From: Butyrivibrio sp. INlla21
GTDB taxonomy: Bacteria; Bacillota; Clostridia; Lachnospirales; Lachnospiraceae
NCBI RefSeq assembly: GCF_900116875.1
Contig: NZ_FPCC01000002.1
Location: forward strand, 208,235-272,234
DNA: 64,000 nt
Direction: 5' to 3'
Positions 1 through 10,138 of this stretch are shown here, in pieces; position 1 is the stretch's first letter, and every line of letters begins with the position of its first letter. Made by a program: the position numbers and the translations under genes. The notes beneath the pieces are model-generated. The model did no database searches, was not told where the DNA came from, and was given only the letters and a program-made list of their open reading frames with translations.

Positions 1-117
1 GCACTCTAATTGATCCAAATATTCACCTGTCAATTCATGGTATATTGTTATTCGCACTCGGAGGTCTATGATGCTTTGCTTTAACAGCTCGACATCGCTA
101 ACTGAAATGTTATACAT
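1..117 (-). CDS. Tail-associated protein, N-terminal 39 residues only
   Basis: The gene runs off the left edge of the window. An ATG at 117 follows a strong GGAGG site 5 bases upstream and opens a frame of 39 codons with no stop (MYNISVSDVELLKQSI, then IYHELTGEYLDQLEC). It lies 15 bases downstream of the preceding tail gene on the same strand, so it continues the tail-tip operon. The visible part is helical and acidic; a baseplate or receptor-binding role is inferred from position only. Confidence 0.7.
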   Translation of the reverse strand, partial: MYNISVSDVELLKQSIIDLRVRITIYHELTGEYLDQLEC

Positions 118-132
118 AATAACCTCCTTCGT

Positions 133-1068
133 TTAAGTTTCATATGACCAGAAATTCTCGGGAACATCAATTATCCCTGCTTTATATAAGTATTTCTCAG
201 AGTCAGGGTTACCCGTCTCTGTAAGTGTAAATGTAACCTTTCGGATATAATAAATACCATCGGCAGTATCCGACGGGGGAGTAGTAATATATCCAAGCCA
301 GATTCTTCCGTCTGGGCTTTTCAATACCTTTGTACGTCTGTTCCTTAAGAACAACTTTGCCTCTTTATTCCATTTAGTTCTTACAGCCTCGTCATCCTCA
401 AGAAGAGTACACCCATCGTCACCTATAGGTACGAACTCGCCATTAACCGTCACTTGTTCGTAGTTCGCAAGAGTATTACTTACTATAGTGGGATAGCGGT
501 CATACATTGTTTCTACCACCGCATTAGGTACTACAGCCACATCATCAAGATATTGGTCTGTCAAATACGTGTACCAAAGAGCAGTACTATCCGCTATAAC
601 AATTCCTTTTGATTTAACGTCAACCTTCTCAATAGAATACTCGTTTTCGACGTTATCTACGATAGCAACGGCTGCATACTGATACTCATAACCGGGAACT
701 GCTGTAAAGTCCGTTCCTTGAAGATTATAATCGCCAACATCAGTAGCAAGTTGCACATCCTTATAGTCAATAGTGGTCCACTTATACTCAGAAGATTTCT
801 TTCTCTTGATAAGAAGATATGAAACTCGTTCAATATCCCACTTAACGTTACCTGCGTAAGTATCATCGTCAAACTTCGCGTGCATGGCTGTATCATAGTT
901 CCATATATCAACAACCTTTTCACTAATCTCTTCGTTAATATCATTAGTTATTCTCAAGTCATCAAACCATGCGTTTTCAAGTTTAACGTGTGTTATTGGT
1001 TCTATAGTGGTAGGAGTGCAGGTAACAGTATTTGTCTCACCGCAAAAGAAGCTTTGCATAAAGATCAT
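133..1068 (-). CDS. Tail-tip structural protein (311 aa)
   Basis: I do not recognise the family. The start is the ATG at 1068, 9 bases after AGGAGG, and it overlaps the stop of the upstream gene (ATGA), which indicates translational coupling. A longer frame to 1089 would begin directly against the Shine-Dalgarno. The protein is beta-rich with many Tyr, Val and Asp residues, no membrane segment and no signal peptide, which fits a virion surface protein. It lies between another beta-rich tail protein and a partial gene at the window edge, so it is probably a distal tail or baseplate component. Confidence 0.75.
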   Translation of the reverse strand: MIFMQSFFCGETNTVTCTPTTIEPITHVKLENAWFDDLRITNDINEEISEKVVDIWNYDTAMHAKFDDDTYAGNVKWDIERVSYLLIKRKKSSEYKWTTIDYKDVQLATDVGDYNLQGTDFTAVPGYEYQYAAVAIVDNVENEYSIEKVDVKSKGIVIADSTALWYTYLTDQYLDDVAVVPNAVVETMYDRYPTIVSNTLANYEQVTVNGEFVPIGDDGCTLLEDDEAVRTKWNKEAKLFLRNRRTKVLKSPDGRIWLGYITTPPSDTADGIYYIRKVTFTLTETGNPDSEKYLYKAGIIDVPENFWSYET

Positions 1069-2294
1069 TTTTGCCATCCTCCTATCCATATGTCAAACCT
1101 GTTCTCAGCAAGAACAATAGGTTCTTCATCCATAACAAACTTATGAACATTCTCTTTGAGGACTGTTTCTGTAGGTTCGTTCTCATTATTAAGCCAAATA
1201 TCATACAAGTCAGGAATTGCAGGTTCATTGATTCCGAAGTGCATATTGTTCTCGTTATCGTCCTCAGTAACAAATACATACAGCTGATAAATGTTATTTA
1301 CTCGCTTAATGTATATAGTGAACACTGTAGTTGCATTAGGAATGCACGGATCCGAATATAATATATAAGGTGTAAGCCCATTAGGAACCGTAAGCTTAAA
1401 CCTCATGTACGCATCATCATAAACAAAAGATGAGAGCGTAAAACCATAGGACTCATCAGAAGCAGTAAGAATAGTTCCGGTTTCGTAGTATTCCTTTATT
1501 TTTACACATAAAATAAAATCGCCCTCTACAGACAATCCCGTAGTATAATTAAGTTCTTTCCCTTGGAGGTTTATATAGCTGTTCTCATATTGAAAGCTAT
1601 CCTTATCCTCGTCGGAGTTGATTATCGAAAAGTTGGTATAGTATGTTACCAATCCATTATTTTCATCACATACAGCATTGATATTATTAAACTCAGCGTT
1701 ATCATATGCCGTGTTAACATCAATCTCGATATATCCGGTATCAAGTTCCGTTCCATACTGTGTAAGGCCCTTCGCTCTGATAAAGTAAACAGTATCATCC
1801 TCAAGACCCGTATAGTTAAATGTCAAATAATCAGATGAATAGAACACCTGAGATTCTGACAATAACACTTTATTAGCGTCATATATCAAGAATTGGAATT
1901 GAGAAAGCCCCTCTAACTGAGTCTGAGCATAAAACAATTCAGCATAAAACGAAGATGTTGTTATTGTCTGTCCGCTCTCTACATTTGTAAAATAGAAGGA
2001 CGGTTGCTCAAGGCACCAGAAATATCTCTTGTCTGACACGGTACTTGGAGCGCCATACATATCAAAGCACTGAATTGCAGCAGCATATTTAACACCATTT
2101 CTACAAGTATTTGCAGGGAGAGTACAATAAAGAACTCTACTAGGTGAAGTTACGTCATACACCGTTGCAAGAGTGTCAGCATTATAAATAATCAATCTAT
2201 TCTGATAAGGCAGGTCTCCCGTATAAGTAAAGGTTATTTTCTTCTGTTCCTGCGCATCGAATGGGAATATATAGTTAACAACAGGCTTTGCCAT
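1065..2294 (-). CDS. Tail-tip protein with beta-sandwich or lectin-like domains (409 aa)
   Basis: This protein lies downstream of the tape measure gene. Its N-terminal 200 residues show two repeats of the type QKKITFTYTGDLPYQNRL and ESQVFYSSDYLTFNYTG, typical of Ig/FN3-like beta sandwiches in phage tails. The C-terminal half (GDFILCVKIKEYYETG, FTLSSFVYDDAYMRFKL, TVFTIYIKRVNNIYQLYVFV) resembles a concanavalin-like jelly-roll, which would suit carbohydrate binding. Both fold assignments are inferences from strand pattern and residue type. It is preceded by AGGTCTGAAG-type spacing and is followed by an ATGA overlap with the next gene. Confidence 0.75.
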   Translation of the reverse strand: MAKPVVNYIFPFDAQEQKKITFTYTGDLPYQNRLIIYNADTLATVYDVTSPSRVLYCTLPANTCRNGVKYAAAIQCFDMYGAPSTVSDKRYFWCLEQPSFYFTNVESGQTITTSSFYAELFYAQTQLEGLSQFQFLIYDANKVLLSESQVFYSSDYLTFNYTGLEDDTVYFIRAKGLTQYGTELDTGYIEIDVNTAYDNAEFNNINAVCDENNGLVTYYTNFSIINSDEDKDSFQYENSYINLQGKELNYTTGLSVEGDFILCVKIKEYYETGTILTASDESYGFTLSSFVYDDAYMRFKLTVPNGLTPYILYSDPCIPNATTVFTIYIKRVNNIYQLYVFVTEDDNENNMHFGINEPAIPDLYDIWLNNENEPTETVLKENVHKFVMDEEPIVLAENRFDIWIGGWQK

Positions 2295-2309
2295 ACTTCA
2301 GACCTCCTT

Positions 2310-2561
2310 TCATCGTCTTCCCATAATAAAGGCGTTGTTCATCTTATTACTTGGAATATGGACCCACACAGGGGTTCCCTTAGACAAACTAGCGCCGGAT
2401 CCATTTTTTAACCAAAAGTACGCCCCGTCGATATTACACTTATATTTACTTCCACTTATTGCCTCTACGGTACTGGCAACGGTGCGGTTTATATTCTGTT
2501 TCTGTAAAGCTTTTTCTATCAAGATTTCAATTGATTTAAACAAATCATCTTGTATACTCAT
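2310..2561 (-). CDS. Small baseplate-type OB-fold-like protein (83 aa)
   Basis: The frame can also be opened by a GTG at 2600, but the ATG at 2561 gives a more usual N-terminus (MSIQDDLFKSIEILIEK). After one helix, the sequence TVASTVEAISGSKYKCNI, then SLSKGTPVWVHIP and AFIMGRR, looks like the small OB-fold spike or hub proteins found after tape measures in Gram-positive siphophages. That is a pattern-level judgement. The position directly after the tape measure supports a tail role. Confidence 0.6.
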   Translation of the reverse strand: MSIQDDLFKSIEILIEKALQKQNINRTVASTVEAISGSKYKCNIDGAYFWLKNGSGASLSKGTPVWVHIPSNKMNNAFIMGRR

Positions 2562-2625
2562 TCCAGATACCGTTTTCCTTTCTCTTAAATAGGCAGACAC
2601 TCAATTAAGAATGCCTGCCTTAAGA

Positions 2626-4651
2626 TCATTGTTTCATAGCGTGTTGATATGCGTTTGAAATTATTCCGGCGAAAACATCGCTTATCTGAACAGCAACAGC
2701 TTCTCCGGTCACACCTGAAACAGTAAACGAAGTTCCATTGATGTTAATTGTGGGACTTGCGTTGTTTGTAGTTACTTTATTTATGTTTTGAGCTATCGTC
2801 TTAACAGGACCAAGCATCTGAGATACATCTGCTTTTATTCCGACAAGAGATTCGCCCATTGTCTTAAATAAGTTTTTCTCTGCATCTGACAATGGCATCA
2901 AGCCACTACCGTTTACGTATGAATTACCGCCACGCTTACCATGTTTGATGATTGCTCTGGTCTGTTCTGCGTTGAAAATAAGGTCCCCCTTTTGCAAACG
3001 AGTAAGTTCAGGACCATGATCTCCAACCGTACGGTAAGTTCCGGTTGTAGGATTGTAGACTAGTTCTCGACCAAGTTCACCAACAAGAGCAGTCTCTGAA
3101 CTCTTAAGTCCAAGCCTGCCACTTGCATAAGCGTTGCCGTGAACGTTACCTGCTGCATGACCGTTTACATGGACGTTACCCGTTGCATATTCGCCATCAA
3201 GGACATGCTCACCACCCTCAGTCTTAAGGGTTCTTATAGTTTCAAGAAGTTCGTTGGCTTTTTCAACGCACTTTTCAATAATCTCGAGAAGCTTATTAAA
3301 CATCTCAACAATACCATTGTCGCCCATTATAGCGTCTTTACCTACAACAGGTAGACCTTTTACAGCATTGACAAGAGTCGTTCCGTCTTCACTGTATTCG
3401 TCTTTAGTATTGCCGATAATCTCAATAACATTATTAACAGCACCATACAAAGCATCAAAGTCAGAGATTACAGTTTCTCCACCTTCGGCATTTCCACCGC
3501 CGCCGTTTTCGCCAACACTTGACTTCTGACCAATATTATCATTAGCAGCTTTTTTTGTGTTTTCGATAGCACCAATAAGTCCACCAGCACCAGATGCGCC
3601 ATCTGACGTACTTGGTGATTTTGACTCAACAGGATCCCCAGAATCACCGCCAGAGCTTCCACCACTAATAGCAGAAGTAACAGTATCTACCGCACCAGCA
3701 AGGGCAGTGAAAGCACCTATTGCACCGGTAGTATCATCGCCTAACGAGATTTCACTAATAGCTACAAGTGCGCTTTCAAAAGCACTCATTTCACCTTCGC
3801 CAATACCAAGAGCGGTTGCACATTCTTTAAGAGCAGCAGCAAGACCATTAAAGGCTTCTACTGTTCTGTCAAGAGAAGTATTTGCAAGGTTCTGTACCGA
3901 ACCATCAATAGCGGATATGTCTTCAGACGTACTAGCAGCGTCTTCTAAACTACCGCTGAGATTGCCAACATTAGTTGCAGCAGTTCCACTATTGGTTGCA
4001 ACGTTACCCAAAGCAGTCGCAGTATCTTCAACTTTGGTGGAAATATCACCTAAAGGCTTAAGTGCTTCGTCTACCTCAGTAGCCTTTGTGGAGATCTCAT
4101 CGAGAGAAGCGCTGACATTATCTTTGGCAGCTCCCGTAGCATATGTAAGACCATCAAGGAAGTTCTGATTCTCACTGTTTGCGTCTTGAAGTATATTGAC
4201 GTAAGCGTCTCTAAACGCTTCAAAAGCACCCGGAACATCATTAAGAATATCCTCTACAGAATATCCAAGTTCTTCACCGGCCTCTTGAATAAGAGCATAT
4301 GCGTTAGCAATCTCTTTAATCTCAGCAAGTTCTTCCCATTTAGATTTCTGTTGTTCAAGGGCATCTATAATGGAATCCCAGTACTTCTCGGTCTGCTTGA
4401 TGAGATTGTCGTAGTATTCGTTAGAAGCTTCAAGAGCTTTTCGGAGTTCTTCTTGCTGCTCTTTATAAGCATCTATCTCTTCTTGTATAAGTTCTTTGCG
4501 CTTTTCAAGAAGGTCAATCTGTTCTTGCAAAGGTTTCTTAAGGTCTTCAAGTTGTTGCTTCTGAACCTCAAACTCAGCATCTTCAAGATTCTCACGAGCC
4601 TGTCTTACTTCTTTTGAGTCATTTTCATAGACCATTTGGCCATCTTTATAT
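2626..4651 (-). CDS. Tape measure protein, exon 4 (C-terminal part)
   Basis: This is the last of four exons of one gene interrupted by group I introns. It begins with A at 4651, completing a Val codon and giving the join LVYKDGQMVYENDSKE, and ends at a TGA. It holds a long coiled coil (residues of type EVQKQQLEDLKKPLQEQIDLLEKRKEL), a low-complexity Gly/Ser/Asn-rich linker, and a C-terminal block (VGELGRELVYNPTTG, TVGDHGPELTRLQKGDLIFN) that is conserved at the ends of Firmicute phage tape measures. Alone it looks like a separate 669-residue gene from the ATG at 4635, but no ribosome binding site supports that. Confidence 0.9.
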
Positions 4652-6085
4652 CATTCTGTTACTTTTATGACCTACATCTGTAGGCGAGTAGTCATTTCTG
4701 GCTACTTCTCGCATTTCTTGTTTTTAGGATTATAGTGCGAGGTCGGACTGGATCTTCACCCTGCTGACAGGGGAACAACGAAAGAGACGTAGTTACCTAC
4801 GCCTCTGTTACAGTCTCTACGGATTCTATATTTAGTTCATTTTGTAGTATTTTTTCAATTTTATCGAAGTCATAATGCCATATTTCAATTAACTTTATAT
4901 TGTGGTCAAAAGCATATTTCCTTTTTAGAAAGTCATGTTTTTGCTGCACGGCAAAATGATTTTCTCCACCGAAATAATTAACCGGGTACTCATGTTGAGC
5001 ACCTTGGAATTCAATCAAACGATTGTGTTTTGGCAAATAAAAGTCATAAGAAAGAGGGTTTCTTTTCCCTTTTAAGTCTGCAAAACGATAATTATGAATA
5101 TAGGGAACGTTATAGTGCCTTAAGAACTGTTTTACACGTTCCTCACCAGAATAAGGTTTGCGACACTGCCCACATCCATAACTTAACACATTTGCTGGAC
5201 GAGCATAAAAATCATTACCACACTTGTTGCAGTGATGAAGAATTGAAACACTGGCACCTTTATAAGGTTCTTTTGCAAATATATCTGGGAATTTGGTATT
5301 TAGCTCCAATTTATATTCCTCAGTCGTTTTCTTACACCTAGCGCTAGTAGCCGTATCAGCGCACACAGGACATCCACTTCCGCGAAGGACGTTCCCGGCC
5401 ATAGGAGACCAATGGTATCCACACACTGAACACTCAACATCAATAGGTCTACGGGCCCCACTATACTTACCTATTATTTTTATATTCGGAGATACCGCCG
5501 CGCACTGAGAAACGTATTCGTCTTGTGACTTCGTTCGCTTCTGGATACGTTTTGTGTTATTGCAATAGGAACAACCAACGCCTTGCATAGCGTGATTAGG
5601 ATCAAGCATAAAATGGGTTCCACATGCTTTGCATCCGTGTAAAATTTTCTCTTTTGAATATGTGTATTCCCCCAATGGATAAATGTTTGGATTGATTTTT
5701 GCTAATAAATCGCGATATTCTTGTGTGCTTCTTGTTTTCTTTTTTCCCATATCCTTATAAGAACATACGGGACATGCCGTGCCAGATAGGATATTGGCAG
5801 GTTGCACACTCCATTCTCTTCCACATTTTAGACATTTATGCAAAATTTTAGTATTAGTTCCCTTGTATTCTTCTACACACTCAATATTGGGATTACATTT
5901 TGAAAGTTCTGATTTATATTCTTCGGTCGTTTTTCTTTTCATACAATAACCTCTTGCATGAATTATTATACTACAAAAAATTAACAAAATATAGTCTTTC
6001 CTCGGTCTTGTCCTTCCTATAGGATTTTAACCGATATAGTTGTTTTTTCTAAAAACGCATTACTGCGTTTCTTGGCATATAATTT
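4652..6085 (-). ncRNA. Group I intron in the tape measure gene, with homing endonuclease gene
   Basis: Exon 3 ends in CTTGGT and the intron holds an internal guide GCCAAG 9 bases later, a perfect P1 with the U-G splice pair. The intron ends AACAGAATG, matching the end pattern of the other introns (TAACA plus five bases ending in G). P7 pairs GACTG (near 4806) with CAGTC near the S element GAAGATCCAGTCC (4745-4757 region). A P-Q core with CTATATCGGTTAAA is shared with the neighbouring intron. Splicing restores the reading frame. The endonuclease gene sits between Q and R, the usual peripheral loop. Confidence 0.9.
4797..5942 (-). CDS. Intron-encoded homing endonuclease, zinc-ribbon repeats plus PD-(D/E)XK-like nuclease (381 aa)
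   Basis: The protein has four N-terminal repeats of about 65 residues. Each has the form TTEEYKSELSKCNPNI, then HKCLKCGREW, ANILSGTACPVC, giving CxxC pairs that would bind zinc and DNA. The last 120 residues (LSYDFYLPKHNRLIEFQGAQ, then QQKHDFLKRKYAFDHNIKLIEI) match Vsr-like/EDxHD homing endonucleases of phages. The ATG at 5942 is preceded by GAGG at a good distance. The final codons (ESVETVTEA and stop) lie on the R/P7 strand of the ribozyme core, so protein and ribozyme share sequence. It probably cleaves intronless tape-measure alleles and so spreads the intron. Confidence 0.85.
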   Translation of the reverse strand: MKRKTTEEYKSELSKCNPNIECVEEYKGTNTKILHKCLKCGREWSVQPANILSGTACPVCSYKDMGKKKTRSTQEYRDLLAKINPNIYPLGEYTYSKEKILHGCKACGTHFMLDPNHAMQGVGCSYCNNTKRIQKRTKSQDEYVSQCAAVSPNIKIIGKYSGARRPIDVECSVCGYHWSPMAGNVLRGSGCPVCADTATSARCKKTTEEYKLELNTKFPDIFAKEPYKGASVSILHHCNKCGNDFYARPANVLSYGCGQCRKPYSGEERVKQFLRHYNVPYIHNYRFADLKGKRNPLSYDFYLPKHNRLIEFQGAQHEYPVNYFGGENHFAVQQKHDFLKRKYAFDHNIKLIEIWHYDFDKIEKILQNELNIESVETVTEA

Positions 6086-9000
6086 ACCAAGCGAGTCTTT
6101 TGATTTAAGCTGCGTTGTAGTTGATATTCGGCTTTTTGCAGATTTATAGCCTGTTGTCTCTTTTGGTTGGCTTCTTCAAGAGCGTCTATTTGATCTTCAA
6201 TAGCATCAATCTGATCTTCATATCCCTTAATCTCATCGTCGATTAAGTCTATTTCTTTTTCTTTAGCCTCAATCAAATCATCGAGATGGTCTATCTGGTC
6301 TTGATATGCTTCTGCGGCAGCATCCTTCTCATCGTTAAGTGCTTGAACAGCGGCATCTCTGCCTTTCTGAGCAGCACTAATACGCTTATTAAGAAGAGTA
6401 CCGACAGCAGAGAAGATTGACTCGTAGTAGGAGATAGCTCTTTGGAAGTAATCACCCATACGCTTGGCGTATTCGTCTCCGTAGCCGTCTACATCCTTAA
6501 AGTATTTCTCAATAAGAGCCTTGTATTTATCAAGGAATTGCTTCTCGGACAATATACCTGCATCACGTTGTTCTTCAAGGGCTTTAAGTTCTTTTTCAAA
6601 AGCTTCGATATAAGTATCGGCAGCTTCTTTGCCAGCTCCGCCAGCAGCTTTAGTGTTCTTTCCACCTCCGCTAAAATCAATCTTTGGCATTTCTATCTTT
6701 GTAAATTCGCCAACGATTTGTCTCCAAGCTTCTTCGGGAGAAACAGAGTAGCTATGCTCATAACCTCTATTGTTAGTCATTTCGACCAATTTTGCAGCGG
6801 CGGCAGTTCCGAAATATGCGGATGCAAGCTGTGACAAGGCCGCCACCTTATCATCAACATTCAGTCCGGTATTATTAAATACTGTTTCGGTAGCTACAAG
6901 GTCTGCCAAATACACTTTTGCCAGATTAGACATCTGAGCTTCTTGAACAAATTTAGCTGAAGCGTTCTCGGTTTCACCTGCCATATCGGAACTAGCAGCA
7001 GCAAGAGCAGCAGCAGTATTTGCCTGAACTTCCATTTGTGCGTTAAGTTCTTCCATCACAACTTCATTAGCATTAACAACACCCATTTCTCTAAGCATCT
7101 GCTCGAGAACTTTTGCATTCTCCTCAGAGAAATCACCAGATGCTTTAGCCGCGTTAAAGTACGAAGTCGCAAGACCATTAAACGCACTCTGAACCTCTGT
7201 TGCAGTAGAAGAGGAGTTACCTATTACTGAGAGGAATTTATCTACGTCTTCTGTTTTGCTTTCCCAATCAATATTAAGGTCTTCGTCTAAGTCTTCAAAG
7301 GCGGACCTAAGTCCTTCAAGGTCTTCAGCACCAATATGAGATAAGTCAAAGCCTTTTTCACCATTGAATATCTCGTCGTATACCTTACCAAGTTCCTCGA
7401 ACTGTGGAAGTATACGAGAGTTTACATTGGCAACAGCCGTGGAAAGAGTACTTGCACGTTTTGTCTCAGCATCAGTTACCGCTTCAACAGCTTCTTTTTG
7501 TTCCCAATAATACTCAACAAGTTCTTTTACAGTGAGGCCATATTTGCTGCACAGCGCATCCAACGAAGGGAACTGAGCCATAAGTCTATCTTGTGCAGAC
7601 TTAAGGTTATCAGTGCTATTTATAGCATTCTTTATTTCGTTAATCGCATATTCCGATTCAATACCGGTTATGCTATTAAAAGGGTCAAACTCCCCTGCAA
7701 GAATTTCATATTCGCGAAGAGAATTGCGAATGCCCTTAAGTCTTTTCTTTGTGTCACCGAGCTCTTTTTCAGCATCTCTTCTTGCTTTCCCCGTTGTAAG
7801 ATAATCTCCGTTAGATGTTCTGTCTTCAAGAGCTTGAACTAATTCTTCTTCCAATTCCAAATACGAATTGTACTTATTTAACAGTTCACCATATTCGTCT
7901 GATTTTGTTTCTTTTTTGAGCTCTTCAAACTTGTTTTTTCTATCTTCCAGCTTTTTGTTAAGTTTCTTTAATTCCTTTTCAGTTTTAGCGTTATCTAAAT
8001 CTGCTGTAATAGAATCAATTTCCGCACTCAAATTTCTGAGATCAGATAAAGCGAAGCCCATCTTAAGCTGCAAAGGACCTAAATCCCCTCGGCCAAAGAT
8101 GTCGTTACTCAACCTTGTTGCAGCATTGTCCTCATCGAAAAAGTTAGCAAAAGTCTTTTTAGTTAGATCTTCATAATTACGTTGTTTTTCGATTTCAAGA
8201 AGTTTTTCTTGTACGCTAAGCTCTCTTTCTAAATAATCAATACGCCTAGTATCATAAGGAGTTTTCTTCTCGAGATTTCTAAGACTTTCAAGTTCTGAGG
8301 TTATATTCGCTATAGACTCAGTACAATCATCTACTCTTTTCTTGGATTCCTCAACAGAAGATGTAAGAGCATCAAATGTGGCAACTGTTCCAGCTATTGC
8401 GGCCGCAGCCAGGATAGCCCAACCAACAGGAGTTCCCACTAAAAATGCTGCCATCGCTTTTACATTTGCCCACAACGAGGCGGTAAGAGCGTCAACAGAA
8501 ACAGTAGCGGTAGCGTTTGCGCCGGCTAACCCCGCTTTAGCAAGAATGTCAGCCTTGGTAGCAGCACTAACACCTGCTATAGTCAGTATTTCTTCTGCCT
8601 GTGCTTTAGTAAGAGTTTTTGTGGTAGCAATAACTAACTCATTGGCAGCAGCCTGTTCCACAAGGTCTTTAGAATTTAACAAACTTGCTGTTTTAGCTAT
8701 GGTTTGCATGGATTCAAACGTGGCTTTTAATTCTTTAAAATTCTTTACAAGAGCAACGATGCCCGCAATTGAAGCACCTGCACCGAGAAGACCGATGTGC
8801 TCAACTATTTCATCAAGAATATTAACAATCACTGTGCCAATATCAACAATATCCTTGACAAGCTGAGAGTCAACTAAGTCGGCTTCAAGTTCTTGCATGC
8901 TTGCTGTAAATCTATCTAACGAGTACTGAATACTCATCATATAGTTTTGTTGCTCTTTAGCTGCGCTTCCAGCAGCATGAGTTGCTTTGTCGTAAACTTG

Positions 9001-9457
9001 CTCTACCAATTCAGCGTTCTGCAAAAGAGCGATCAAAACGTTTGAATTTCGTTTACCTGCCAAGTCTTCAGCCAAAGCAGCTTGTTGGATATCAGTAAGC
9101 TCTTTCCAGTGCTTACCAATACCAATAATGATCTGGTCGATGGTTTTATAAGTTTCTTCATCTTCCATAATGTCAAAGCCTGTCATAGCTTTGACTTCTC
9201 TTCTTAGCTTAGATGAAAGATTTAATACATCTTCTTCCTCTTCACCAAGTTCTTCTAACTCAACTTTACTACCTCGAATTCTGGCAGAAAGGGTTTTCAT
9301 TGCTGTTCCGACCATCTCAGGGTTCTGAACAACAGAGTTAGCAGTTGTTATAACTGAAATAGCACCTTCGAGAGAGGTGTTTGCGGCATTGAATGAAGCG
9401 GCACTTCGTTGAAGTGCTTCTCCTATGCCCGCCGTATCTATCGCAAAATTGTTCGCT
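6086..9457 (-). CDS. Tape measure protein, exon 3 (central part)
   Basis: This exon is 3372 nt, exactly 1124 codons. It starts ANNFAIDTAGIGEALQRSAA and continues into NPEMVGTAMKTLSARIRGSK, the best conserved core of Firmicute siphophage tape measures. A hydrophobic stretch (SLWANVKAMAAFLVGTPVGW and the alanine-rich helix after it) marks the membrane-active segment expected of tape measures. Long coiled coils follow, ending in IDDEIKGYEDQIDAIEDQID and a basic tail. The apparent stop at 6049 lies inside the next intron, so a 1088-residue stand-alone gene is an artefact of the intron. Confidence 0.9.
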
Positions 9458-9967
9458 CGGTCTGTTACTATGGAATAGCAGATTCCATTATGACTTAGAA
9501 ATATCTAAGCGGGCAGTCATTTCTGGCTGCCTCTCACGTTTCATTATTGTAGGATTATATCGTGAGTCCAGACTGTATATTCACCCTATTTATAGGGGAG
9601 CAACTTCGGAATGATTGTTACCAATCACCCCTCTGCAGTCGTTACGCATTCTGTAGTGAAAAATATTTTCTTTGACACTCCACACGACTAAAGTCGTGGG
9701 ATTCTTGCTTCAACCACCACTGCGCTCCTAACAAGTTACCTTGCCGGCCCGTCTTACACAATGTCCACAAGCGTAAATTCCCGTATGCCCTACGGTATAT
9801 ATATATATATATTAGGCTACTGATAATTTTTAAATTTTTCTTTTTCCATATTTTTCCCTACAGTCTTTGCTCGGTCTTGCGTGTCCTACCACTACTTTAA
9901 CCGATATAGTTGCTATCATCTAATTTTAATTAGAGCATTTACATTACTGTAAATGGAGGCAAATTCT
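9458..9967 (-). ncRNA. Group I intron in the tape measure gene, with transposon-end relic
   Basis: Exon 2 ends GAGGT and the intron holds the guide GCCTC 8 bases later, a perfect five-pair P1 including the U-G pair. The intron ends AGTAACAGACCG. P7 is GACTG (in GTAACGACTGCAG) with CAGTC (in GAATATACAGTCTGG). The P-Q core CTATATCGGTTAAAG is nearly the same as in the next intron downstream. Splicing gives NEV-ANNFA in frame. The stretch between Q and R carries an IS200/IS605-type right end instead of an endonuclease gene. Confidence 0.88.
9672..9830 (-). mobile_element. Relic of an IS200/IS605-type right end inside the intron
   Basis: On the minus strand the sequence reads GAATCCCACGACTTTAGTCG then TGTGGAGTGTCAA. 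The hairpin CACGACT/AGTCGTG lies at 9683-9698. This is the familiar form of the 3' end of TnpB-associated omega RNA and of the transposon right end. No tnpA or tnpB frame is present, and an AT repeat (9799-9820) borders the relic. A group I intron joined to an IS605-type end is the layout of IStrons, so this may be a decayed one. The left limit is approximate. Confidence 0.6.
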
Positions 9968-10138
9968 ACCTCGTTGTAAACATCTGCTATATGTTCAGCT
10001 TCATCTGCTGTAAGCTGAAAACCCTTAAGGGTAGAAATCATAAACGAACTTGCATCGTCAGCTGACATATTGTCACCGACATTCTGAAAGAGGGTAGTTA
10101 CCCTTGCAAGTTCTTCTGCATCATCAACATTAAAACCA
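9968..10138 (-). CDS. Tape measure protein, exon 2 (57 codons)
   Basis: This short exon lies between two introns and is too small and split in phase to appear as a gene. Its translation GFNVDDAEELARVTTLFQNV then GDNMSADDASSFMISTLKG and ADEAEHIADVYNEV is the conserved helical core that follows TADWARL in Firmicute phage tape measures. It is 171 nt long and enters and leaves in the same phase, so the frame is kept on both sides. Confidence 0.9.

Noticed and set aside
3557..4168. 203-codon plus-strand frame rich in Ala, Ser and Pro
   Set aside because: Lies opposite the low-complexity and coiled-coil part of the tape measure and has no ribosome binding site.
8342..8866. 174-codon plus-strand frame rich in Ala
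   Set aside because: Shadow of the alanine-rich hydrophobic part of tape measure exon 3.
6049..9315. Separate 1088-residue tail gene
   Set aside because: Its ends lie in an intron and in the middle of conserved tape-measure text; no ribosome binding site precedes 9315.
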